This document shows, in pieces, positions 45,177 through 53,047 of a stretch of DNA of 64,000 nt. Origin of the DNA: Planctomyces sp. (lineage in GTDB: Bacteria > Planctomycetota > Planctomycetia > Planctomycetales > Planctomycetaceae); assembly GCA_019636235.1 (NCBI GenBank), contig JAHBXW010000022.1, forward strand, positions 25,068-89,067, given 5' to 3'. The notes under the pieces are model-generated. The model was not told where the DNA came from. It saw only the letters and a list, made by a program, of their open reading frames with translations, and ran no database searches. Each line of letters starts with the position of its first letter. Positions within the stretch are counted from its first letter, which is position 1. The translations under genes were made by a program, and so were the position numbers.

Positions 45177-45665
45177 ATGGTGATCGTGTTGATGGGCGTG
45201 TCCGGCACGGGAAAGACGACGATCGGCAAACGGCTGGCCGGGCAACTCGACTGGACGTTCATCGAGGCGGACGATTTTCATCCGCCCGCGAACATCGACA
45301 AGATGCAGAACGGCATCCCACTCGAGGACGCGGACCGTGCGCCCTGGTTGCTGGCGCTGCGCCTCCGCGTCGCCGAGGCGTGCAGTTCCGGCGAGAACGC
45401 CGTGCTTGCGTGCTCGGCCCTCAAACATGCCTACCAGGAGTACCTGGAAGGGCACGATCCCGCCTGCGTGCACTATGTGCTGCTGACCGGCGATGAAGAG
45501 CTGATCCGCAAACGGATCGAACAGCGGAAAGGTCACTTCATGCCGCCGGAGCTGCTGAAGAGTCAGCTCCAGGCGTTGGAACCGCCGCCGGATGCGATGC
45601 GAGTGGATGTGTCCGGGACGCCCGAGGATGCCGTCCGGAAAATCCGCCGACGATTCCATCTCTGA
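45177..45665 (+). CDS. gntK: Gluconokinase
   Basis: 162 residues; phosphorylates D-gluconate to 6-phosphogluconate with ATP. P-loop LMGVSGTGKTTIGKRLAG, then FIEADDFHPPANIDKMQNGI followed by PLEDADRAPWL, the substrate block of the family, and LACSALKHAYQEYL and LLTGDEELIRKRIEQRKGHF, the lid. ATG 45177 gives the standard length, with GAGGAG about 10 nt upstream; the longer frame adds an unlikely basic extension. Its stop is 5 bp from the stop of the convergent M50-HlyD gene. No gluconate transporter or other pentose-phosphate gene is nearby. Confidence 0.92.
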   Translation: MVIVLMGVSGTGKTTIGKRLAGQLDWTFIEADDFHPPANIDKMQNGIPLEDADRAPWLLALRLRVAEACSSGENAVLACSALKHAYQEYLEGHDPACVHYVLLTGDEELIRKRIEQRKGHFMPPELLKSQLQALEPPPDAMRVDVSGTPEDAVRKIRRRFHL

Positions 45666-45670
45666 CGCGG

Positions 45671-47830
45671 TCAGAGTTCGAACCGGAACGCGTCGCGGAC
45701 GGCTTCGACCGCGCGGCCCGCCAGCGACGCCGGCGTCACCTCGACACGCGCGACGCCGATCTCTCCGGGCAGCAGCCCGCCGCCAGCGCCCTCGTCCAAC
45801 CGGATCCGGACCCGGTAGTGCGGTTCCAGCGGGAGATCCGCGGCGCCGTCCCCCGGGCGAACGGGGATGCGCTTCGCGGCGACAAGCTCCCGCGGCGCGT
45901 GCTCCAGCGGCGACGGAGAAATCTCGACGATCGTCCCCCGCAGTCGCAACGGCCCGCCCGACCGCCGAGCCAGCCGCACCGACTGGCCGATGCTCAGCTT
46001 CGCGATGGATCGCTGGTGCACGCACGCGACGGCGCACAGCCGGTCCTCAGGGACGATTTGAGCCACCAATGCGCCGCGTTCGAGATCGCAGTCGCGGTTC
46101 TCGGGATCGAACGGCGTTCCGGCCCAGCGGCCCGGCGTCCGCGAGTCCTCAAACCGTTCGGGAACATTCGGAGGCGGCATCACCCGGCCGGAAATCGGTG
46201 CTGCAATCGTCAGCCGTGCGATCTCCGCTGCCAGCAGCCGCTGGCGTTCCGTCGCGGAGTCGGCGGCTTCCTGCAGCGCCGGGATGCTGCGCGCCGCCTC
46301 GGGATCGAAGTTGCTGCGCACCCGGGCAGCGTCGAGTCGCTGCGCGGCCAGCTGCTGGTCCGTTTCTGCTTCGAGGAGTTCCCGCTGCAGTTGCAGGTTC
46401 TCCAGGACAACCAGCGTCTGGCCGGCTTCGATCCTCGACCCGGCCTGAGACAAAGTTCGGAGGCGTCCCGGGGCCGCGGCGAACACCGGCGTCGCTGAGT
46501 CGGGTTCCCATACGACATCGGCGTCGATCGTCCGCGACCAGGGAACCGCAGCGATGACGACCAGACCCGTTCCGACCACGATGGCCGACAGGCCCAGCCG
46601 TCCGCGCCGCAGCATGCGGCGCAACAGCGGGTCGCCGAGCGGGGCCGCGACCATTCGGGCCATGCGGCTCGCGAATCCGGCGAGGACCAGCAGGGCCAGC
46701 GTCAACGACACCAGCGGGGCGCCGAATTCCCGACCCACGCGATGCATCAGCCACAGGATCGCTGACAGCACGAAGACTCGATACGCCGCCGACAGTACTC
46801 CATATGCTCCGGCCCGCCAGTCGCCCGGTTCCGAATCCGCCGTTGGCAGCCCCCACACCCAGCGACCGAACGCACGCGCCCACCACTGGCTGGCGCGGGA
46901 CGCGAGGTTCGGCATCCCCAGCACGTCGCAGAGGATGAAGTAGCCGTCAAACCGCAGCAGCGGATTGCCGTTGATCAACAGCGTGTTCACCGAACAGGTG
47001 GCCATCACCGCGACGAGCAGACTCTGGATCGGCCCCGGACGGCTGAACCACCACAGCCAGGCGGCGACGGCGGCCAGCCCCAGCTCCGCCAGCATGCCGC
47101 CCGCGGAGACCAGAATCCGCTGCCCGCGGCTGCGGAACATCCATGCCTGCGAGACGTCGCAGTAGAAGCAGGGGAGGAAGAACAGGAACAGGATGCCGCA
47201 CTCCTCGACCCGCGCGCCGAAATGCCGCGCCGCCACTCCGTGCGCCAGTTCGTGCACGACTTTGCAGCCGAACAGAGCCAACGCAATTGCCGCGACCATG
47301 CCGGGCGTCAGCCAGGCCGTCAGCTCGGGCAGCCGGCTCTGAAATTCGTCGAACCTCACGACGACCGACAGCGCCGCCGTTGCGATCAGCGACATGTAGA
47401 TCGCTGCGAACGACTTCGTGAAGACGAACGACAGCGCCGGCGTCACCGCCTCCAGAAGCGGCTCCGGATTGAACAGCGGCCAGCGCGCGAACATCCAGCT
47501 CCCCGCCGGCCGCCCGGGCTTGTCCAGCGCGCCGGGGGCCGCGGTCGGACCGCCGGACAACAGACCCGCGTTCCGCGCCTCGGCCAGAAACCGCACCAGC
47601 GTCTCCGGCGGCAAATGCTCCTCCGGACGCCGACGGCGCACGTCATCGAGCACGTCCTGCAGCGACTTCTCACCGTCCAGCGTCGTCAGAATCTCGTATT
47701 CGCGCGGGTCGAAGTGGAAATGTCGCCCGGCGACGGGATCGCGCACGATCCACGCCGTGCGATCGCCGAACCGCACCTGCTCCGCGGCGAGGTCGGGACG
47801 AAACCGGAGTCGCAGGCTGGGGGCGGACAT
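45671..47830 (-). CDS. M50-type membrane metalloprotease fused to an HlyD-type adaptor, with PqqD-like N-terminus
   Basis: 719 residues. Residues about 20-95 (FHFDPREYEILTTLDGEKSL and after) resemble a PqqD/RRE-type winged helix. A polytopic region follows (140-430) with the zinc motif HELAHG (193-198) and NPLLRFDGYFILCD near 290, as in site-2-type proteases of the YydH/COG1994 kind. The final 290 residues form an HlyD-like hairpin and lipoyl-type domain (VFAAAPGRLRTLSQAGSRIE, ISGRVMPPPNVPER, EPHYRVRIRLDEG). Such fusions are annotated as putative peptide zinc metalloproteases and often accompany HlyD and TolC genes, as here. Function is inferred: intramembrane processing or export of a peptide or lipid. 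Confidence 0.82.
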   Translation of the reverse strand: MSAPSLRLRFRPDLAAEQVRFGDRTAWIVRDPVAGRHFHFDPREYEILTTLDGEKSLQDVLDDVRRRRPEEHLPPETLVRFLAEARNAGLLSGGPTAAPGALDKPGRPAGSWMFARWPLFNPEPLLEAVTPALSFVFTKSFAAIYMSLIATAALSVVVRFDEFQSRLPELTAWLTPGMVAAIALALFGCKVVHELAHGVAARHFGARVEECGILFLFFLPCFYCDVSQAWMFRSRGQRILVSAGGMLAELGLAAVAAWLWWFSRPGPIQSLLVAVMATCSVNTLLINGNPLLRFDGYFILCDVLGMPNLASRASQWWARAFGRWVWGLPTADSEPGDWRAGAYGVLSAAYRVFVLSAILWLMHRVGREFGAPLVSLTLALLVLAGFASRMARMVAAPLGDPLLRRMLRRGRLGLSAIVVGTGLVVIAAVPWSRTIDADVVWEPDSATPVFAAAPGRLRTLSQAGSRIEAGQTLVVLENLQLQRELLEAETDQQLAAQRLDAARVRSNFDPEAARSIPALQEAADSATERQRLLAAEIARLTIAAPISGRVMPPPNVPERFEDSRTPGRWAGTPFDPENRDCDLERGALVAQIVPEDRLCAVACVHQRSIAKLSIGQSVRLARRSGGPLRLRGTIVEISPSPLEHAPRELVAAKRIPVRPGDGAADLPLEPHYRVRIRLDEGAGGGLLPGEIGVARVEVTPASLAGRAVEAVRDAFRFEL

Positions 47831-47875
47831 GGTGCGCGATGATCCGATCGGCCTCGCGGCCGGGGCGTCCGTGAT

Positions 47876-48997
47876 TCAGCGTCGCTCGGCGGCGCGGGCC
47901 GCGGTCGGTTCGGGACGCGGGGCGGCGCCAGCGGGCGCGATGCGGATCCGCGCCCGCATCCCCGGCGACAACTGCGGCGCTGCATTCTCAAACTCGACCC
48001 AGATGCGGACCTGCTGGTTGATCGGATCGGCTTCCGGGGAGACGAAAGTGATGCGTCCCGGCCGCGCCACCTGCGAGCCGTCGGGCAGCCGCGCCTCGAC
48101 GACGGCCGCACCCCCGCTGAGCGCCACGTCCACGTGTGCCAGCGGAAGGAAGCCCTCCGCCCGCAGCCGGTTCAGGCGGATCACCCGCAGCACCTTGTCA
48201 CCCGGTTCGACCCACTCCCCGGTCTGCCGGCTGCGTTCGATCACAACGCCATCGATGGGCGAGGCGACCGTTCGACGCTCGACCGCCGCACGGGCGATGT
48301 CGACGTCGTGCTGCTTCAGGTCCGACTGACTGCGGGCGAGGCTCTGCAGGGCCTCGGCCTGCCGGATCCCGGCCAGCGCCTCGTCGACCGCCAGCCGCTG
48401 CGTGGCCAGCGCGGCCTCGCGCGCCGCCAGCTTCGTCTTCCGCAGCGACAACTCGAACACGGCTTGCTCGTGCTCCAGCATGGCCCGCTCGAAGGCGAAC
48501 AACAGCCCGTCGACCTCCGCGTCGGAAACGCTGTTCTTGAACGTCTCGCGGGAGCGGACCGCCCGCTGGTGTTGATTGCGGGCGACCTCCCGGGCCTTCT
48601 CCGCGGCGTGGATGGGGATCTCGTTCTCCGATTCGCGGGTGGCGACCTCGAGATCGACCTGCAGCTCGGCCAGCATCTGCTGCTGTCGATCGGCCCCTTT
48701 GCGGGCGACTTCAATGCGGCTGTCATCCTCAGCCAGCGCCCGCGCTCCGGCGAACTCCAGTTCGGATCGGCGCAGCTCCAGCCGCACCTCGCGATCCTCG
48801 ATCCGCGCGACGGGCTGCCCCGCGACGACGATCTCCCCCTCGCGCACCTGCCATTCCGCAATCCGCCCAGCGACCTCTGCCGGAACGTCCGCATGCTCAA
48901 TGAGCGACAGCACGGCGCCGTCGATGGCAATCTCGTCGGCGCGCGCGGCGGGCAGGACCATCCCCAGCCCCAGGAGCAATGCGGCTAAGCGTGTCAT
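47876..48997 (-). CDS. HlyD/RND-type periplasmic adaptor
   Basis: 373 residues. Signal peptide (LAALLLGLGMVLPAARA), then the lipoyl half (VPAEVAGRIAEWQVREGE, PVARIEDREVRLELRR), a long alpha hairpin (about 85-225, rich in Glu/Ala/Arg), the second lipoyl half (RRTVASPIDGVVIERSRQTG, WVEPGDKVLRVI), and the beta barrel (NQQVRIWVEFENAAPQLSPG). Adaptors link an inner-membrane pump to TolC. It lies between the TolC-like and M50-HlyD genes on one strand, 45 bp before the latter. No RND or ABC pump is encoded, so the M50-HlyD protein is the likely inner-membrane partner. Confidence 0.88.
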   Translation of the reverse strand: MTRLAALLLGLGMVLPAARADEIAIDGAVLSLIEHADVPAEVAGRIAEWQVREGEIVVAGQPVARIEDREVRLELRRSELEFAGARALAEDDSRIEVARKGADRQQQMLAELQVDLEVATRESENEIPIHAAEKAREVARNQHQRAVRSRETFKNSVSDAEVDGLLFAFERAMLEHEQAVFELSLRKTKLAAREAALATQRLAVDEALAGIRQAEALQSLARSQSDLKQHDVDIARAAVERRTVASPIDGVVIERSRQTGEWVEPGDKVLRVIRLNRLRAEGFLPLAHVDVALSGGAAVVEARLPDGSQVARPGRITFVSPEADPINQQVRIWVEFENAAPQLSPGMRARIRIAPAGAAPRPEPTAARAAERR

Positions 48998-49117
48998 CCG
49001 CGGACCTCGTCGAACGGGCGATCGGCATCGGGCGCGGCCGGCGGCGGAACGCAGTCGGCATTGGTTCGCGGCGGCGATGGGCCTCGCGTCGACGATACCC
49101 TGTCGGCGGGTCCGCTC

Positions 49118-51388
49118 TCAATCGCCTTCGAAGGCGTCCCGGATCGTCGCCCGCCAGTCGACGTCCTCGGCGGCCTCGGCCGGGACCGCGCTCGGGTCGG
49201 ATTCCGGAGCCGCGACATCCGCCGTCGGCGCATTCCGGCCCGCCTCCGGGTTGAGGTGCGCCTCGAACGCCGGACTTTGCCGCGTGTCGGCCCGCTCGGG
49301 CTGCCAGGCGGGCGTCGGCTGTCTCGAGGAGACCCGGATCTGGCCGGCGGTGGCGGGCCGTTTCGCAGACTCCGTTCCGGCTTCGTCCCCGCCATCGGCC
49401 TTCGACTGGTGCCGCGCCTGTGCGACGTCGCCATCGTCCCCAGCGGCCGGGTCGAACTGCTCCGGCCGGGCCGGCAGTGAGTTCCGCGCGTTCTCCAGGG
49501 CTTCGTCGACCGCCGTCGTGATCGGCGCCATCGAGTCCATCACCTGCAGGTCGGCGTACTCCAGCACCGAGCCTTTCTCGACATGAATGTTCTTGAGCGC
49601 CACCGCGTATTCGACGCGCGACTGGTAGTACCGCGACTGCGCTTCCGTCAGCCGCCGCTGAATGTCCAGCAGTTGCTCCAGGTTGATCCGCAGCCCCTCG
49701 GCGCGGTTCGCTTCGAGCGCGTCGACCGCGTCCTGCGCCGCAAGGTACCGGTTCAGGTTGATCTCGGACTGCTTGTACGCCCGGTCCACTTCCGCCAGCG
49801 TGTTCGTCAGGTCATGCAGCACCTGCCGCTCCTGCTCCCGGAGCAGCGCGCGATCGCGGGCCAGCATGAACTCGGCGTTGTCGACCGCCGCGTGACCCCG
49901 GCGGAAACCGAAGGGCACGCTGAACTCGACGCCCGCCGCCCATTCCTGGTGCTCGAACGTGCCCAGTTCACTGTAGGCCGACCGCAAGCCGGCCGTCTCT
50001 GCGGAACCGGCCAGATCCCCGCCCAGACCGCGGACGCGATATACGGCGACCGCATCCAGCCGCGGGGACAGGAAGTTCCGGGCGGCGAGCAGCTCCAGTT
50101 CGCGGCGCTTGACGATCAGCCGCTGGGCCCGGACTTCCGGCCGGCGGCGCAGCGATTCGTCGACGATCGAGTTCCAGTCGAACACGACCGGCGCCTGTTC
50201 CGGATCGTCGATGGGGCGCAGAGTGCGGCCGTCCGTCACGGGCAGGCCGATCAACAGCCTCAGCCGGCGTTCGGCGAGCTGGACGCCGTTGACGCCGCGG
50301 AACACGCCGCCCGTCACGCCGTTGTAAGCCTGAGAGCGCTGGCCGACCTTGCCGGCGATCGCGTCTTCGAGTTCCGACTGGAATCGGAAATACTGTTCGC
50401 GCGCCAGGGCCTCTGAGGCGCCGGTTTCGCGCCCCTGCTGCTGCTCCGCGTTGTAGCTCTGCCAGGTTTCGCGGGCGCGGGTCAGCGCGGTGCGCTTGGC
50501 GTCCAGATCGCGGTACGCGAAGTACAGATCCCAGTAGGCGTTGACGACGTCGCTGACGTAATCCCGGACGCCGCGCTCGAACTCGACCGCCGTGATGTCG
50601 CTGTTCACCTTCGCGATCAGGATGCCGTTCGACACGCCGGGCAGGGCGTTCGGCCCCGCGATGCGGTTGAAGGTCAGGCCGCCTCCCTGCAGCAACGGCT
50701 GCCGCAGCTCGCCTTCGAACATCGTCTGCCACGACGTCGACAGCAGGTTGCTGACCGCGTTGTTGTGGTCGTAGTCAGTGATATGCCGCACGGCCATCTG
50801 GCCGCCGGTCGCCGTCAGCTTGCTGAGCTGGGCGACGTAGTCGTGGCGATCCTGCAGGAAGATGCTGTTCGTGCCGCTGAGCAGCGTGTTGTTGACGACG
50901 CGGTTGTTGTCCTGAAAGTAGGCGGTGGCCTGCAGCTGGGCGTCGAACGCGCTTAGCGCGGCCTCCATGCCGAACCGCGGGTCGGATTCCTGCAGGACCT
51001 TCATGTAGCGGGTCTGCACGGCGTCCGGGGCGCGCAGCACCGTCGCGCCAAGGTCGCGGAGGACCTCGTTGTTCAGCATCGCAATGCCGACCGCGTGGTC
51101 GAGCGTGATGTCCCAGTATTCCGGCGGCCGATCCGGGCTGAGCGTTTTCAACGTCACCGGGGCGAGGGGATGCTCCTGCAGGACCGGCGCATCGTGCGGC
51201 CGGTCGACGCGGGCCATCACCTGGTCGACCTCTTCGGTGTCGTTCAACGCGGTCTCGACCACGTTGATGTTGCGGCAGCCGGCGCCGACGAGCGCAACGC
51301 TCACGGACAACAGGCCCGCAATGCGCAGCAGGCATCGACGCCGGTTTTGCGGCGCAGCGTCAGACCAGCCCGTTGGCGGGGTGTTCAT
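49118..51388 (-). CDS. TolC-family outer-membrane lipoprotein
   Basis: 756 residues, long for the family. Signal peptide with lipobox VALVGAGC (Cys about 38), then outer-membrane efflux repeats: VNAYWDLYFAYRDLDAKRTAL, AEQQQGRETGASEALAREQY, the second copy RRELELLAARNFLSPRLDAV, and HDLTNTLAEVDRAYKQSEIN with ALEANRAEGLRINLEQLLDI. The C-terminal 150 residues are Ala/Glu/Pro-rich without the fold. TolC channels join periplasmic adaptors to span the envelope. First gene of the minus-strand set with the HlyD and M50-HlyD genes, and divergent from the HEAT-like and GAF-HlyD genes. Confidence 0.87.
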   Translation of the reverse strand: MNTPPTGWSDAAPQNRRRCLLRIAGLLSVSVALVGAGCRNINVVETALNDTEEVDQVMARVDRPHDAPVLQEHPLAPVTLKTLSPDRPPEYWDITLDHAVGIAMLNNEVLRDLGATVLRAPDAVQTRYMKVLQESDPRFGMEAALSAFDAQLQATAYFQDNNRVVNNTLLSGTNSIFLQDRHDYVAQLSKLTATGGQMAVRHITDYDHNNAVSNLLSTSWQTMFEGELRQPLLQGGGLTFNRIAGPNALPGVSNGILIAKVNSDITAVEFERGVRDYVSDVVNAYWDLYFAYRDLDAKRTALTRARETWQSYNAEQQQGRETGASEALAREQYFRFQSELEDAIAGKVGQRSQAYNGVTGGVFRGVNGVQLAERRLRLLIGLPVTDGRTLRPIDDPEQAPVVFDWNSIVDESLRRRPEVRAQRLIVKRRELELLAARNFLSPRLDAVAVYRVRGLGGDLAGSAETAGLRSAYSELGTFEHQEWAAGVEFSVPFGFRRGHAAVDNAEFMLARDRALLREQERQVLHDLTNTLAEVDRAYKQSEINLNRYLAAQDAVDALEANRAEGLRINLEQLLDIQRRLTEAQSRYYQSRVEYAVALKNIHVEKGSVLEYADLQVMDSMAPITTAVDEALENARNSLPARPEQFDPAAGDDGDVAQARHQSKADGGDEAGTESAKRPATAGQIRVSSRQPTPAWQPERADTRQSPAFEAHLNPEAGRNAPTADVAAPESDPSAVPAEAAEDVDWRATIRDAFEGD

Positions 51389-51814
51389 CCGTGACCATCC
51401 CCAGTCGTCGAAAGTCCCCGGGCGGTCGGCGCGTCGCTTCCGGCCCTCCTGGCCGGACGTGGCTGCCCGCCCCCCTGTTCCGCGCCGAATCCGGAATCGC
51501 CTCTCCGCGATGCCGACGCGTAATCGGTGTTATCGGCGGATTTGCCTCGACGGAATCACTCAAATCCGGACGACCGCGCCTCCGCTGAACTCCGCCGTCC
51601 GGGCCGCCACGCCAACCGTTGCGGACTTTGCCGGTCCGAACGATTGTGACCGGCGCTGCGAGTTCTTTCAGGCAGACCGCCGGCGCCGGTCGAATCGTCT
51701 TCCTGTGTGTCCGTCTCCGCGGCCTGCGTGGCCCCGGAGATCGCCGACCATCAGGTGCGCGCACGGACTGCGCGGACAACCAACTCACGGGACCGTCCCC
51801 GGGGGGCCGCACGG
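51389..51814. other. 426-bp divergent spacer of the export cluster
   Basis: Separates the TolC-like gene from the divergent Cys-rich exported protein gene and should contain both promoters, but I found no good hexamer pair. A hairpin, TCCGGCC-CTCCT-GGCCGGA (51439-51457), would fall in the leader of the TolC transcript. Confidence 0.5.
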
Positions 51815-52918
51815 ATGAGACTTCTGACACTCGTTGTCTGCTTCTGGCTGACGTTCTCTTCGGCCGCGATGGCGCAGAAGGAACTGCCGCGCCCGCTCCG
51901 GGACTGGCTTCCCAAAGACGCCAAGAAGAACTCCAGCGGACTCCAGCCGCAGCAGGAACGTCTGCCGCCGCTGCGCCGGATCGCCGATCCCGCGAACCTG
52001 GAATCCAAGGTGCCGTCCATCAAGGCGGCCGCCGAGATCAAGCAGCAGGAAGACCTCAAGGCGCAGAAGGTCAAGGCGCTGCGGTATCTCGCGAGCGTCG
52101 GCTGCGGGTGCTACAACGCCGACGGCAAGATCACCGACGCCCTGCTGGCCTCCCTCACCGACTGCACCGAGGAAGTCCGCCTGGCCACCGTCGAGGTGAT
52201 TCAGTTCACCGCCAGCTCCGGACGCTGCCAGCACTGCAACCAGATGAAGTGCTGCGACGAGGAAGTCGTCAAGAAGCTGGCCGAGATGGCCTATGAGCTG
52301 GACGACAAGGGCTGCCCGGTGGAGCCCTCGGCGCGGGTTCGCGCGGCGGCCATCAAGGCGATGTGCGCATGCTGCCCCGGCCGTGCCGCGCCCCCCGTCG
52401 AACCGCCGCCGCCCGTCATCCCGGAAGTCCTGCCGATCCCCGAATCCGAACTGCAGCCGCTGATTCCGGAGTCCGAACTGCCGATTCCGCGCCGCGGCGA
52501 AGACGATGAGGACGGGACATCGGCGAATGCGGAAGGCCCGGTCGGACCGTCGCAGTGGCGGATCCGTTCCGCGCCGCTTGTTCCGACGTCCGCGAACGCC
52601 GCCGTTGGCGAGGGCGTGACGTCGGCGGATGGCAGCGAGGGTGTCGCCGTCGCGAAATCATCCGACGAGGCGTTGCCCGGCCGCATCTCCCAGATTCACG
52701 CGTCCGCGGGCGCGGTCGTCATCTCCTTTGAAGGGCAGGTCCCGGCGAAGGACGCCCGGCTGCTCGTGTACCATCGGCACTCGCTGGGACGGATTTCGAC
52801 CGCCGGCGAGCTGGAGATCGCAGCGATCGACGGGCAGCGCGTGCTCGCGCGGCCGACCGTCGGCGCGGCGGGCATTTCCCGCCTGGCCGTGGGGGATGTC
52901 GTGGTCGTCCGGCCCTGA
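51815..52918 (+). CDS. Exported Cys-rich helical-repeat protein of the export cluster
   Basis: 367 residues. Signal peptide LLTLVVCFWLTFSSAAMAQ, then about 130 residues of helical repeats that look HEAT-like (VKALRYLASVGCGCYNADGK, EEVRLATVEVIQFTASSG, SARVRAAAIKAMCACCPG). The loops carry a dense set of Cys (CGC, CQHC, KCC, CACC). After a Pro/Glu linker (about 195-285) comes a small C-terminal beta-rich part (RISQIHASAGAVVISFEGQV, VGDVVVVRP). In the periplasm the Cys could form disulphides or bind metal. ATG 51815 opens the frame. It is 130 bp upstream of the GAF-HlyD gene and probably cotranscribed. No named family. Confidence 0.75.
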   Translation: MRLLTLVVCFWLTFSSAAMAQKELPRPLRDWLPKDAKKNSSGLQPQQERLPPLRRIADPANLESKVPSIKAAAEIKQQEDLKAQKVKALRYLASVGCGCYNADGKITDALLASLTDCTEEVRLATVEVIQFTASSGRCQHCNQMKCCDEEVVKKLAEMAYELDDKGCPVEPSARVRAAAIKAMCACCPGRAAPPVEPPPPVIPEVLPIPESELQPLIPESELPIPRRGEDDEDGTSANAEGPVGPSQWRIRSAPLVPTSANAAVGEGVTSADGSEGVAVAKSSDEALPGRISQIHASAGAVVISFEGQVPAKDARLLVYHRHSLGRISTAGELEIAAIDGQRVLARPTVGAAGISRLAVGDVVVVRP

Positions 52919-53047
52919 TCGAGTTTGGAACGCCATTCGACCGCCGCCGCAACAATGCCGCCCATTCGCGGGATCGCCTAGAATCCGTTCGCTGCCGGTC
53001 CACAGGCGGAACGGGCCGGAGCTGACCGTCTTCGAACGAGGCTCACC

